This document shows, piece by piece, positions 33,407 to 45,470 of a stretch of DNA of 64,000 nt. The position numbers were made by a program, and so were the translations under genes. Under the pieces are notes generated by a model. The model saw only the letters and a program-made list of their open reading frames with translations. It did no database searches and was not told the DNA's origin. Position 1 is the stretch's first letter. Each line of letters opens with the position of its first letter. The stretch is from Polytrichum commune (Eukaryota > Streptophyta > Polytrichopsida > Polytrichales > Polytrichaceae): NCBI GenBank assembly GCA_950295325.1, contig OX485808.1, positions 23,764,527 to 23,828,526 of the forward strand, in the 5' to 3' direction.

Positions 33407-33889
33407 AAATATTTGTAATATGATTTGCAAATGTAGTGTGCTTTTATTGGAATAAATTTCATTTCCATTTGTACTAGGTTGGTCACTATAATAATCTCTC
33501 TATTTAGAAAACAAAACAAAAAAAATTCTAAGGGAATGATCGTTGTCAAATGTATGTACATCCAATAAAAATTTGATGGTCATTCCAAGTTGGGTTTGAT
33601 GGTGAATCTTGTCAAAATCTTATTCTACATTCTCACAATATATTGTAATAGGTGGACCCACCACATGGTGTCATTGAGCCCATTTTTGGTAGCATGTTCT
33701 TTGCACATACAATCTCACCTCGATATATAACCACACCTCGGTTATTTGACATATTTCCCGTCAACCAAACTCTCTAGAGTTAATTTATCCCCATATTACG
33801 ATTACGGTGCTTGTAATATGACATGTTTTAGGCCAATTTGTCATGTAATAGAGGTAATTAATGTGTACACGTGGTGTACCCACACTAAG

Positions 33890-35249
33890 GCTAGGGTGAA
33901 CCAGCACCTACACTCGTACCTTCGGGGGATGAAGGCCTCGCGGATGACACTGAAAACGTCATCCTTCTTTATGGGAAAGCCCCCTGACATTTTTCTGCAC
34001 CCGACCGAAAACTGCTGCCCGCCCGCCCGATTTTGAAAAAACTAGTGTACTTGCATTTTTGAAGGCTACTTGTCCACAAATCCCATATTGAGTGCACTTC
34101 ATTTTCAAGGTCTCCAATCCAATATATATGTTCACTTCCATTGAGTAAATAAGCAATTGACTAGATTTCATTTTCAAAGTGAAACCATTAATAAAGCATG
34201 CAATTAACTTGGAAGTCAAAAACATTACAAAATCCTCATTAATACTAAGGTAATAATTTTTGTCACTTACAATTGAAAGGGATCTTGTCATTCTAAAATG
34301 AAACTAAAATTCATGATTCATTTATTTTATTTTTAATATTTTAATATAATATAGTTAATACCTTCTACTATCACAAAGTTTCCATATGCATTTAAACTAG
34401 TTAATTAAGATTGAATGCAACTAAGTCTAATATATTTTGATTAATCCTAATTAAACCCAATTAAATCAGAAAATATGCTTACCAAATTAATTAAGCCTAA
34501 TTAATCATAAATTATATTTACTGGAGTTAATTCCATTTAAATCATGACTAATTCCAGTAAGTACATTTTATAATTAATTAGGGTTAATTAATTTGGTACG
34601 CATATTTTCTGATTTAATTGGGCTTGAATACGATTCATTAGGATTAACCAGAAATTATTAGACTTAGTTGCATTCAATCTTACTTTACTAGTTTAAATGC
34701 GTATGAAAACTTTGTGATTGTAGAAGGTATTAAATATATAATATAATACTATAGTATATACTATATTTAAAATATTATACTAGAATACATTATAAAATAT
34801 TTAAAATAAAATAAAAAATCATGAATTTTAGTTTCATTTTAGAATGACAAGGTCCCTTTCAATTGTAAGTGACAAAAATTATTACCTCAGTATTAATGAG
34901 GATTTTGTAATGTTTTTGACTTCCAAGTTAATTGCATGCTTTATTGACGGTTTCACTTTGAAAATGAAATCTAGTCAATTGCTTATTTACTCAATGGAAG
35001 TGAACATATATATTGGATTGGAGACCTTAAAAATGAAGTGCACTCAATATGGGATTTGTGGACAAGTAGCCTTCAAAAATGCAAGTACACTAGTTTTTTC
35101 GAAATCGGGCGGGCGGGCAGCAGTTTTCGGTCGGGTGCAGGAAAAATGTCGGGGGGCTTTCCCATAAAGAAGGATGACGTTTTCAGTGTCATCCGCGAGG
35201 CCTTCATCCCCCGAAGGTACGAGTGTAGGTGTTGGTTCACCCTAGCCCC
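33890..35249. mobile_element. Foldback element, 1.36-kb near-perfect palindrome, Mutator-like duplication
   Basis: The left half (33890 to about 34560) and the right half are inverted copies almost throughout. Shared phrases include GGCTAGGGTGAACCAGCACC, CTGCTGCCCGCCCGCCCGAT and CACTTCCATTGAGTAAATAA. The centre near 34540-34570 is AT-rich. The 9-bp repeat CACACTAAG flanks it at 33881-33889 and 35250-35258, fitting a Mutator-like 9-bp target duplication. The left end appears to have lost about three G relative to the right. It has no coding capacity; identical open frames on the two arms are a by-product of the palindrome. Confidence 0.85.
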
Positions 35250-35258
35250 CACACTAAG

Positions 35259-35906
35259 ATAATGCTATGGAATTGAGGAATTATTCCGAGTACGACATTG
35301 GTTTGTTGGTGGGTTAACTTAACTTAATTCAAGTAAATTGTTTGATCTTGGTTCCAAAACAGACGTTGCACTTTTGGGTGGGGGTTAAAGAATTTGAGGA
35401 TTGTAACAATTGAGATGAATCTTTGGATTCGGGATGTTGTGAGCATTGTAATTGAGTGAATCAATATGAAGTGAGAGACATGCAAGTTGTTCATGAGTGT
35501 TGTTGCCACCCTTGCCCTCCTCATGAAGTAGAAAACAAATAATGTATTATTTTAGGTTCAACGTTACGCTAGTGGTGCAACCAACATATTTGAAGCTGAC
35601 AACTTTGAAACGAGGTTTCTTGGAGATCCAAGGAAGGGCTATATCATACAACAAAGTTGTTCCATGAATGGCACATGAGAGCTTTTAATAATGCATCGCC
35701 TTTGAAGGTGATGCTTAACTTGGCATAACCCACATTTGAACTTTTTCAATCATCGAATCCTTTGAACCTTTGAATCTCGAAAGTGAAGAATATGTGTAGG
35801 TGATAGACAACCTATTAAAGAATATTTGCAATTGGGAGGGGAGTATTGTTGATGCAAAATACATCATGGTGTAGTTGATGAATTTGGGATGAGGTAGAGA
35901 AACCCT
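35259..35906. other. Spacer, no gene seen
   Basis: No supported feature. It could include decayed upstream sequence of the transposase remnant that follows, but no motif is recognisable. Confidence 0.4.
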
Positions 35907-36200
35907 TTGGATTTTGATTTGAAGGAACAACCAATCAACGTGATTGATGTGGATGACCAACCAACACCAGCAGTCAATCTTACTCAAGCTCATGAGTGCG
36001 CCCAATTAGTATCAAGTCTTGCAATGGGGCGTACTTTGGAAATAACAATTATAGATGTGATGAACATGCCAATTTTTACGGATAAATTGAATAGGACGTC
36101 AAATTCCAACATCAAAAAACATTATTGGATGACTATAGACTTTTACTTTCGTAGTGTGTGCTATGGTGAAGACATCATCATGGGACTGCAATACTTTTAA
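35907..36200 (+). pseudogene. Possible second C-terminal remnant of a pogo/Tigger-like transposase
   Basis: The frame encodes INVIDVDDQPTP, then a helical region (LTQAHECAQLVSSLAM) and a tail NIKKHYWMTIDFYF. An acidic/proline stretch, helices, then K-x-x-x-M-T-I-D-x-[FY]-F resembles the C-terminus of pogo/Tigger transposases. The frame continues about ten codons beyond the motif. There are no terminal repeats like those at 28626-29538 around it, so it belongs to a different or badly decayed element. Confidence 0.4.
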
Positions 36201-37593
36201 CTCCATATTGTGTGATGTTGGAAGCATATTTCTTTAATAGAAATGTTTGTTCAAACTTGCGTATCTTCATTGTGTATACCAACTAACATTTAAATTGAAA
36301 TAGGCCATTTTCTTGAGGAAACTTGATAGTACAACATTTGAGATTAAAATGTCATAATGTTGAGAATACGGCATATGGAAGATATGATACTTTCTTGCAC
36401 GACCAAACATGTCATCTCAAAGCAACAGAAGAAAAGTCAACCTTGTCAAAGAATTACTCCCTTTTACCCTAAGAAATCAAAGTATCTTTATTGAACTTAT
36501 AGTCTTCCCTCTACCCCATTAAGTTACCGATTATTCTATGACGGTTAGATTACTACATTCTATTGGTCACGTGACTAGTAGATCCACCACTATTGAAACT
36601 GCCAATATCTATCTTTGGAAGCTCATTGGGTAAGGTCCCTATACCAGCTTGCCACCAGTCTAACTATACCATCAATATTCTCAAGGACTTCCTTATACAC
36701 TATGATTACCAGTGGGGTCGCTCTTTCCTCTCCTATTAAGTCTTTTGGTCACCCATAACCCATGGGAATACCTAACTAGCTATTCCCAATTTTGAGTATT
36801 GGTAGCCCCTTTTTCTATTGTTACTAATACCATCCCTATTACCAAAAGATAGTTTCCACATTGACCACCTATCACCTAGGAATCCCAATTGCCCAAATGT
36901 GTCGATACTCATGTTTATGATTTGGTGCTACCGCCTACCATTAACCTATAAACATGCTACATACTCTCTACCCCCGTTTGTATCCCAAACCTCTATTCTT
37001 GTGGACACACACTTTGTTAGCAACATTGATATTGTAGCTAGCTTAAGATCCATGATAGGGCCAACTCCACACATTTGTCAGCACACTACCTCCAACCATG
37101 CACCAAGTATGGAAGATGTTGTATGCAAAACAACCAATTCCCCACCAAAACTTCCATTGAGTTAAAGGATACCTCTATTGAGCAAGGTTCAAGAGAATAT
37201 TTGAGTCAATGTCTCAAAAGGATTTTGGGCATAATCAGTCAAAGTCCTAGTGTTTCCAAGTCCAATTGGTTACATGTTGCAATGTATGAGTTTCCTTCAT
37301 CAATTTGAGGTATATTCTATAGATGCCTCTAAAATGATCGTATGTTACTTGTATGAAAAGTGTTATTATCGGTAAAAAGCTATAGCAACGTATAACTCCT
37401 AATACTAACCCACACTAATAGGACAATTTAGTGTAGTAGGAGAATCGTTGGATTAAAATACTAACACCACTCCCAAACTTTGCAACCGTCCTCCATGGGC
37501 ATCTTAAAATTGGACTATCTTACCATATGGGCCTACCGTGCCCAACATCAACCTATGGTGTGGATCAGTGCCCAGGAAGTTTTTGGGCATGTC
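36201..37593. other. Intergenic spacer with a dispersed repeat
   Basis: Positions about 37225-37345 match 19253-19400. Short frames near 36818-37165 show no motif. Nothing else could be supported. Confidence 0.5.
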
Positions 37594-37596
37594 TTA

Positions 37597-38103
37597 GGGT
37601 CACTTCACACACGAGTACTGAGAGCCCATGACCATTCCACTTCAAGCACTCTCATTGGTGGAAAAGGCACAGCCGGTCCAAGTTTGCTTCATACTACGCT
37701 TGAGGGACCAACGGAGTATATATGTGAATGCAAGATGATGGATGTAAAGTCTACACGGATTCCTACATGGCATCAAATGGATCGTGTTTCATGGTCTGCT
37801 GGACTTTTTTCAAAAACCACCTCTTGGAGGTAAGCTTAACACAAAACTGGGAGACCATGGCCCTCCGAACGCTCACAACCGTGTATTTGTTTGATTTTAT
37901 CATGTGTGAGGACCCGCATGAATAGAATTTCATTGGAATAGCATTTGGTTGAGGGCATGGTTGCATATGACTTCACACTGCACTTGAGGGTCCGTGACCA
38001 CACTATATGATTTCGGAGGCGTCTTGGGACGGCCTTTCGACACTTTCTTTTAGGCTCTCACAATTTCATGGTCATGGCTCTTGGCTCGTGTGTCAAGTGG
38101 CCC
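37597..38103. mobile_element. PIF/Harbinger-like MITE (507 bp), uninterrupted copy
   Basis: The ends GGGTCACTTCACACACGAG and CTCGTGTGTCAAGTGGCCC are imperfect inverses, flanked by TTA at 37594-37596 and 38104-38106. The interior matches the split element at 22159-23657 in inverted orientation. No transposase is encoded. Confidence 0.8.
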
Positions 38104-38106
38104 TTA

Positions 38107-39538
38107 GCGTAACATGTCATAATTTACTGACCCGCAATAATCCACAAGAATCCACGTTCAAGATAAATCACGGGTCCACAATGATCACACACTAGCCAGA
38201 TCATTGACAATAATAACGTAGACATAATAGTATTGATTTAGATATTGGAGCCCTTGAAATGCAATGTAAGATTACGACTTATAAAAGCAAGATAAAAAAT
38301 AAATAATTAACACACTCCAACATACTAATTGGTTCAAATAATATAGATCATAAATTAAATGTGAAAGTTAATGTAGATATCATTCTTTTGGGTTAATATG
38401 AAGAAATTGTCCACGGCATCATTTCAAGTATATCATGCATACATATTTTGTTGCGAGCTTATGTGAGGGTGTTGACTCCATTCAATGGTTGCCACTCCAA
38501 TGTAAACATTCCATGGACATAAAACGTGTTTATTTTGGTAAAAGTGATATTTTGTGATGCTCATGCAAGAACGACATGTGTGCTCACATCAATTGGTTAA
38601 TTGAATGTTTTCACACTCTTTGATTTTTAAGGAATTATTTGCATATACATTGTTAGAAATATGGGACGATTTACATACTTCAAATTCAACGCAACTAGCC
38701 TATTATGGTTTGCAAATTTTTGGCAAGAGAAATCGTGGAGGTGGTCAACTATTGAAGTTAACCATCTAGTAAATCACACAAGCATTCCACTCCCTTTTCA
38801 TGTGAAATGGATTGGACAAATGTCTTTTATGGGGGATAAAACATGACATTTTCTTGTGCATCCCTCCCTTCAATTGTTATAATCTAAAAATACAAACAAT
38901 TATTCATGGCCATCCCACCTATAAATAGCTCGTCTCCCACATTTCAAGAACCTACATATAAATTCCAATATAAGCTCATAACTTGTCCATGAAAATTCCA
39001 CAATCAACATAGAATGAAATGCTCCCAAAATACTCTCCCCCCATAGGCTTGGGATGTTAGGGGTTAAATATACATCTTTTACTCTCTGCATTCATTTCTT
39101 GTAAAACATGAAACACTCAATTAGTGCGACATGATCAACAATTCGGACTCATGTCCTTAGCAACTTTCTTTGTAATTGTAGGAGCTCATATATACATCTT
39201 ATTCATTGTCAAAGTGAAGATTCTCATGCTCACTGGATGATCGTATAGGCTCCCACCCCCCAATTATGTTGCTTATTTCTTGGTCAATAGATTTAGGCAA
39301 GAAGTCCATTATTTTCTCAACACATGTATTTTGGTGTTCGTTTTTAGATTCACACTCAACCATACATCACTCAAAATATAGGTGTTTGTTTATGAACGAG
39401 CACCATCTTAGGCACATCTACCTTATTCTTCATTGTGAGCAAAGAAGATTACCATAACACAACATTAGAGAATATATAAGACTCTTGTTTTGTTGGGCTT
39501 GTAACCCAAAACTCACACATGACATGGAGCCAACATTG
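38107..39538. other. AT-rich spacer
   Basis: No gene supported. A good TATA-box sequence (CTATAAATAG near 38919-38928) has no convincing gene downstream. Confidence 0.5.
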
Positions 39539-39543
39539 TGTAT

Positions 39544-41728
39544 TGTAAACCACCAAGGGACCGCAAGAGTGAAGCAAGGACGAGCATCGGGAAGAAACCA
39601 GATCAGAGGAACCAAACAGGGCAGCTGTGAGATCGAGAGGCCGAACCAGGAGAAGCAAGCGGGTATTAGCAGCGGAGACACGAGGGTGGAAGCGAGTCGA
39701 GAGAAAGACGACGAGCAGCCGGAGGCGAGAAGACCGGATTTGATATCCAGGAGCCGGGTGTCGGGCAAAGGCAGGAGCTGAGGAGACAGGTGAAGGCCCG
39801 GGACTGATAACCCGGGTAGCTGGAGGGGAAGCAAAGGGGGGCCGGGTACTTGAAGGCGGACAGAAGGAACGAGTGATGGCCACGTGGCTCAGGTACAGGC
39901 ATGGCTCGAGAACGGATGTGAGCATGGGAACGTACTTAGGCCGGCGAGAACACGACCTAGTACCTAGGGGACGTAGGTAGGAGGAACTAGTGAGTACCTA
40001 ATTAGTAGGTAGGAAGAACTAGTGAGTACCTAGTTACCGTTTTTGAAGAAGGAAGTGAGTGCCTTAGTGACTAGGGATAGTAACACCTAGTTGTTTTAGT
40101 GAACACGTAGTTACTAACAATGATCTCATTAAAGGATGTGGATGAAGGACCAAGCCAAGGGATGAAAATCTCTTGGATGACATTAACCACCTTAACCATC
40201 TCGCAATGAAGGATGAAACTGTGAATGAATGGATCATGGATGGTAACCGAACACCACCTAGGCACATCTAGGAAATAAGAAGAACTATAACCAATCTACC
40301 CCACAAGGACATCTAAATTTAGCACGTGGGTTTACTGTAAATAGATCCGACAATCCTAAATTTAGACTGCAGCCATATTACAGATTTAAATTAGCCTATT
40401 GGGACATTTGGCATTAGGGGCCGAATGTCTAACCGCTAATTCAACCAATCACAAGATTTCAAAGCCTATATAAAGGGGCACTACGGGACCCTAATTCACC
40501 TCATTTATCATTTCAACAATCCAACGTGAGCGTCATCGAGCTATCGGAAGAGATTGCACGAAGCCGGCCTTGATTTGAAGGTCCGCAAAATTGCACGAAG
40601 CCGGCCTTTGAATTGAAGGTCCGAAGTTTGCTTTCCGCCGGTCTTCGGATTGAAGGCCCGCGAAATTGAAGGCCCACGAGACCGAAGGTCCGGGGAATCG
40701 ATCAGAGCCGGTCTTTGAATTAAAGATCCGCAAAGAACGAGTTTGAAGAATCGCGGAGGCACGACGCCGGTCTTCAAATCTGAAGGCCCGCGTGACTGAT
40801 GACCGCGGTACCAGAGGCCAAGAAGACTTTAGGACTTGAAGGTCTTTCCGAAAGATTTCGCACTCAAAAGACTACAAGAAGACCTTGAAGACCCTAAAAG
40901 CCATGTTCGAGATTTGGGGGACTGAGGGCCCGCAGGACCGGAGGACCGCAAGCCCAAGACCAAGGCCCCGCAAGATCAAAGACACTTTTGGAGACCAGAT
41001 TTAAGGAGTTTATAAACCAAGGTCTAAGATACTTTTGGGACTAAGGAGAAGTCAAGATATCAAAGGCTAAGACACCTTAGAAACTGAAGTATTCTTTAGA
41101 AGACTAAGGAGATTTCCTTAAGGATCTCGAGACCGAAGTACTCAAAGAAAATAGGAAGATCGGAGAAGATCCTTTCAAGGAATTTAGATCGAGAGAAGTG
41201 TTCGAGAACGAAGAATTAAACTTTCACGATTAGAGAATACCAAAAAGGGAAACCAGACAAAAGAGACTCTTGAAGACATTAAGAGGGCCTCAAGCCATCA
41301 TTCAAGAATAAGAGACTTTGAAGACCATCAAGTAGTCAACTTTCACCTTGAAGGCATTACAATGGATTGTTAATGAAAATACTCAAAGTAATGTGATTGT
41401 GAACTTTGGTTGAGGATTTGTAATTGAAAACGGAATGAAAGAATGTTGTTATTGATTACAAAGAATATTCTTTTCATTCATAACACTTAACCTCGACATT
41501 AGGATTTCGGGGAACATAAACTTACAATCTTAGGTCAATGACTTCATGAGGATTCAATGAGCATTAAAATTATAGGTTACAAGATTGAGTTAACAATGAG
41601 AGTACGGACACCTTCACAAGTATTGGAAACTAAGAGGATCTAATTTTGGTGGGAGTAACTTCCATGTAAACCAGTCAGCAGCGGGTTACACCGTCTAAGT
41701 TGCTGAGGGTTTGAAGGTGACCTCGACA
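39544..41728 (+). mobile_element. Solo LTR (2185 bp)
   Basis: It starts TGTAAACC and ends GACCTCGACA, flanked by the 5-bp repeat TGTAT at 39539-39543 and 41729-41733. A CCAAT-like CAACCAATCAC (about 40441-40451) and a TATA box (CCTATATAAAGG near 40475-40486) place the U3/R boundary about 950 bp in. After the TATA box, 40550-40960 is a GC-rich field of short imperfect repeats around GAAGGCCCGCG and GAAGGTCCG. The last roughly 280 bp match the partial LTR at 5860-6344 and the solo LTR at 43624-45470. No internal gag/pol region is present. Confidence 0.9.
40475..40486 (+). promoter_or_regulatory. TATA box of the 39.5-kb solo LTR
   Basis: The motif TATATAAAGGGGC lies about 35 bp after CCAAT-like sequence. 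The other complete LTR of the family has the same motif at the equivalent place (44256-44263). Confidence 0.65.
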
Positions 41729-41733
41729 TGTAT

Positions 41734-42499
41734 CAATGTTATACACTTGAAACCTTTAAATGTATGATTGTGGTACACAGTGTTGGTACACATGTGCTCC
41801 CAACATTCAAGGAAATTTGATAATTCGATACTCAACTTTTATGCTTTTTATAACATAGTGTTTTACGCATGAAACCGTATTAGAATTGGTTTGGGGTTCG
41901 TGGCGTCTATCTAACTCACTCATGATGGACAATAAGACTCCAATATAAACAAGCCCCCTTCAATGTGAGTGTTGATTCATTCCAACTAAAACCCACTAGA
42001 CTAATTTAGGGTCTTTGATGTTATTTATGGAGTGAAGACATTTTAAAAAAATGCGCATGCTTAGACATAATACCTCACTACGTTGTCACCTTCCTAATGA
42101 TGAGGAGTTTATGCAAAAACAATGTATCCATAACCAATTGGTTTCTATTCATTATCATTTCATTTAAACATGTGAATCATTGAAGGGGAGGGGGATGACA
42201 TTTGCAAGGGAACAAGTTGAACTCACACATACATAGTTGCCCATAACAAGTATGGGAAATGACTCCTAGGCATGTTAGTAATTGCAAGATTTAGATGCTT
42301 GTCAATGGTGAAGCATTTTCATTGAAAAATGCCTACCTTAGATGTATCGGGGAACAACTCATAAATGCACTAAATGATAAAGGCAAATTTGGAACAATCT
42401 ACAAGGGTCTTACACAGTGTATACTTGCTAAACATGGAGGTGCAAAGAACATACCTAGAATCAAACACCACGACTGTAACTGATCACCCACCACTAGAA
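41734..42499. other. Spacer between solo LTR and LINE copy 2
   Basis: A 62-codon frame at 42295-42483 has no recognisable motif. No other feature is seen. Confidence 0.45.
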
Positions 42500-43623
42500 C
42501 ATATACCTTATAAAAGCAACAGGTGGAGCCCATCTTAGAAGTCGAATAGGAAATTTCCCTTTGGAAGCAACACCTCTTGAAAAAAAATGGCATAAACTAT
42601 CCACAACACCACCACCGCAGAAAATCTTTATTCAAAATCTAAAACACATACACAAACTACTCTTACAAAACATATATGACATAAAACAACTTACTCTAAG
42701 GAATGGCACACACTTGATGTCCTATACTAAATATATAAACTTCTACAAAAAACCAAAACACGTGATAAAAACAAGCACTAAAAATAGAAGAATGATTATT
42801 TTTCCACCTAGGATGCAATGAAAATTGTCAAGAGCCATGCCAAAATCATAACCCACCACGCACACTAAAACAAGAATACATTATAACAAGACATAATATA
42901 GAACCTCTAAATAATGATACCCACACACAACCACCAACCCTAACACATCTAATACACCCGCCCACACCAACACACATAATAAATAACCCAATAAAATACC
43001 CTATACACTCAATAATAGACCATTATACGATACCAATCAAAGACAAACATAAAAATATTAAAAAAAATAGTACACATACCTAGGCCATTGGATACTACCC
43101 GATGGTACAACTTATAACAAAAAAAACCCCACAAAGATAATTGTTCCCCTATAACATCCCAAGAGTCATACAACACAGTACAAATATAATACTCACATAC
43201 TTTACCAAGAAACAACATACACTATATGAAAATATCATACGAGAAAATGATTTTTCTACCCAAAACAAAGGCCCAAGGCACATATCCCCGCCCCTAAGCA
43301 TCATCCTCATAAAAATTTCAACACATGAATGCAACCCCAAAAAAGATACCAATACTAACACAAACAAAATTCAAGTACAAGATGATATCGCCCACATATA
43401 TGACAAAACAAACAAACATCTTATAACCATTCCTTATAATAGACATGCATGGCTTTGGACCCAATACAATCAAATGCTACACCAACCACATGACCTAATA
43501 CCCCCCACCCAAACATTTGAAATAGAAATAACTTGGCTATATCAAAGATATAAACATAGAATCAAAAAATGACCCACTCAAAAACTCACACCACCTCCTA
43601 CCCAAAGTACTATTAGACCACAT

Positions 43624-45470
43624 TGTGTAGCCATTAAACGACCGCACCATGCCGCACCGGCGGCGGTGCCAGGAACACCAAGAGGAGAACACTGAGATTG
43701 GAAGCTGGAGGCCTGAGAGCCCAGAGGGAGACGTTGAGGAGAAGAAGAGAAGACGGGGAGGTGACCGAGCCATGACGGGACTTAGGGCTGGCAGCCGCAG
43801 GCTGCCACGCGTCACCGGGAGCGGGAAGCAGCGCGGGAACACCGGGAGCGGGGAGAACGACCCCCGGGAACACAGGGAGCTGGGAACAAGCCGGAGCGGC
43901 CCGGGAACGGGGGAGCATCACCGGGAGCGCACCGGGAACGTCGAGCAGCCTCGGGAACAAACCGAGAGCGTGGAAGCAGCCTTGGGAACGAACCGAGAGC
44001 GTGGGAGCGGCCTCAGGAACGGCCCGAGATTAGAAGAGACATTTTGAATTAGGACACGTGTTAGAATTAGGGAAATGAATGGAGGACGGATGAACTCTCA
44101 ACCGAAGGAGATGTACCTATTTACTACATCTCAAGGATGGTAGATTCCTAGCTCCAAGATTAAAGACTTGTGATTCAGGCTATTTATAGATACATTGCTA
44201 TTTATATCCGAGACTGATATTTGAGGAAATTAGACAAATGGTAGATTTCAAACACTATATAAAGGGGGCAAGTTGGGACCCCTATTACACTTCATTTGCC
44301 GCGGACCACTAGTCGTGAAGTGTCCTCAAAGAGGCCGTACGAACAACCTTTTGGAGACCAAAGGACTCGTGGACCTCTTACCTTTATTAGCTCAAAGAGG
44401 CCGTACGAGCAACCCTTTGGAAACAAAGGACTCGTAAACCTCGAACCAAACTTAGGATTCAAAGCCGATGAAAACCCAACGAACGCTTAAAGGAATTTAG
44501 TGGAACTTACGAGATTTACAAGATAGACAAAAAGATCCTCGGAATTTCATACGAACTCAAGTAGGAACTTGAGGAACGGCCAAATCATTTACAAAGGCCA
44601 ATCAAGTGGAGCTAATTAAAAGTCGGAAAAGACTCAGAAAAGATTGTAATTTACTTAAGAGAAAACTTATCATGAAACAACATTGTAAGAAGCCGGAAGA
44701 GGCTAACGCTTTGGATGAACAATAAAAAAGATTTGTGTATAGTAACACTTGAGCTTAAAAAGGACTTGAGTTACCTTTCACTTACTTGAGCAATCTTGAA
44801 CTAGAGGTACATTATCCATTGCATTAGGCTAAGGATTGTAACTAATGATTTCTACTCGAGCAAAGCCACCAAATAGGCGATTTCCACATCTTGTCACCAT
44901 GATACCTACACTAAGATTTCACGTCATTCCAATCTAAGGAAACTTAGGAATAGTAAGTTAAGGCATTGAAATCTAACCAAGGATATCTCGGAGAATTCTA
45001 CTTAATAGATCTTGAGAATTCGGAATTACACCTAAGTAAGGGAATGTGAACTTTGTGGACTAAGAATAAATTCATGAATAAAAAAGAAAGGTATACAACC
45101 ATTGTAAGTGTATTCGAATTAAAAGATCTTAGTACAATATTCTTACGATTGAAATGGAATAAGAATATTTCATGATCATTCAAACCATGAAAGATATTGT
45201 ATGTAAGGATAAGAGTTTCCCTTAAAACACTTAACCTTGACATTAGGCTTTAAAGGAACATAAACTTGCAACTTAGGTCAACTACTCCTTGAGAATTCAA
45301 AAGAGCATTAAGATTACATGTTACAAGATTAAGGCAATAGAGAGAATTCAAACACCTTCACAAGTATGAAAAGCTAAGAGGATCTAATTTTGGTGGGAGT
45401 AACTTCCATGTAAACCGGTTCAACAGCGGGTTACACCGTCTAAGGCTGAGGGTTGAAGGTGACCTCGACA
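43624..45470 (+). mobile_element. Solo LTR (1847 bp) inside LINE copy 2
   Basis: It starts TGTGTAGCC and ends GACCTCGACA, with the 5-bp repeat CACAT at 43619-43623 and 45471-45475. On each side the LINE sequence resumes (AACATCCTTTAACATTACTC matches copy 1 near 10727). The U3 part (43650-44040) is a GC-rich field of CGGGAAC/GGGAGCG units. A TATA box lies at 44256-44263, followed by a pair of 75-bp direct repeats around AAAGAGGCCGTACGA (44323 and 44394). The 3' part matches the other two LTRs. Confidence 0.92.
44256..44263 (+). promoter_or_regulatory. TATA box of the 43.6-kb solo LTR
   Basis: The sequence CACTATATAAAGGGGGC matches the TATA region of the sister LTR near 40480 in sequence and position relative to the 3' end. 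Confidence 0.65.

Noticed and set aside
33959-35167. Identical open frames of about 110 codons on opposite strands (33959-34291 minus, 34844-35167 plus)
   Set aside because: They lie on the two arms of one palindrome. The identity is due to the inverted repeat, and there is no domain or start context.
36818-37308. Frames of 115 and 77 codons
   Set aside because: No recognisable motif, no homologous copy in the window, and composition like the surrounding non-coding DNA.
43649-44047. A 132-codon Arg/Gly/Glu-rich frame
   Set aside because: It is produced by the GC-rich CGGGAAC repeats in the U3 region of the solo LTR.
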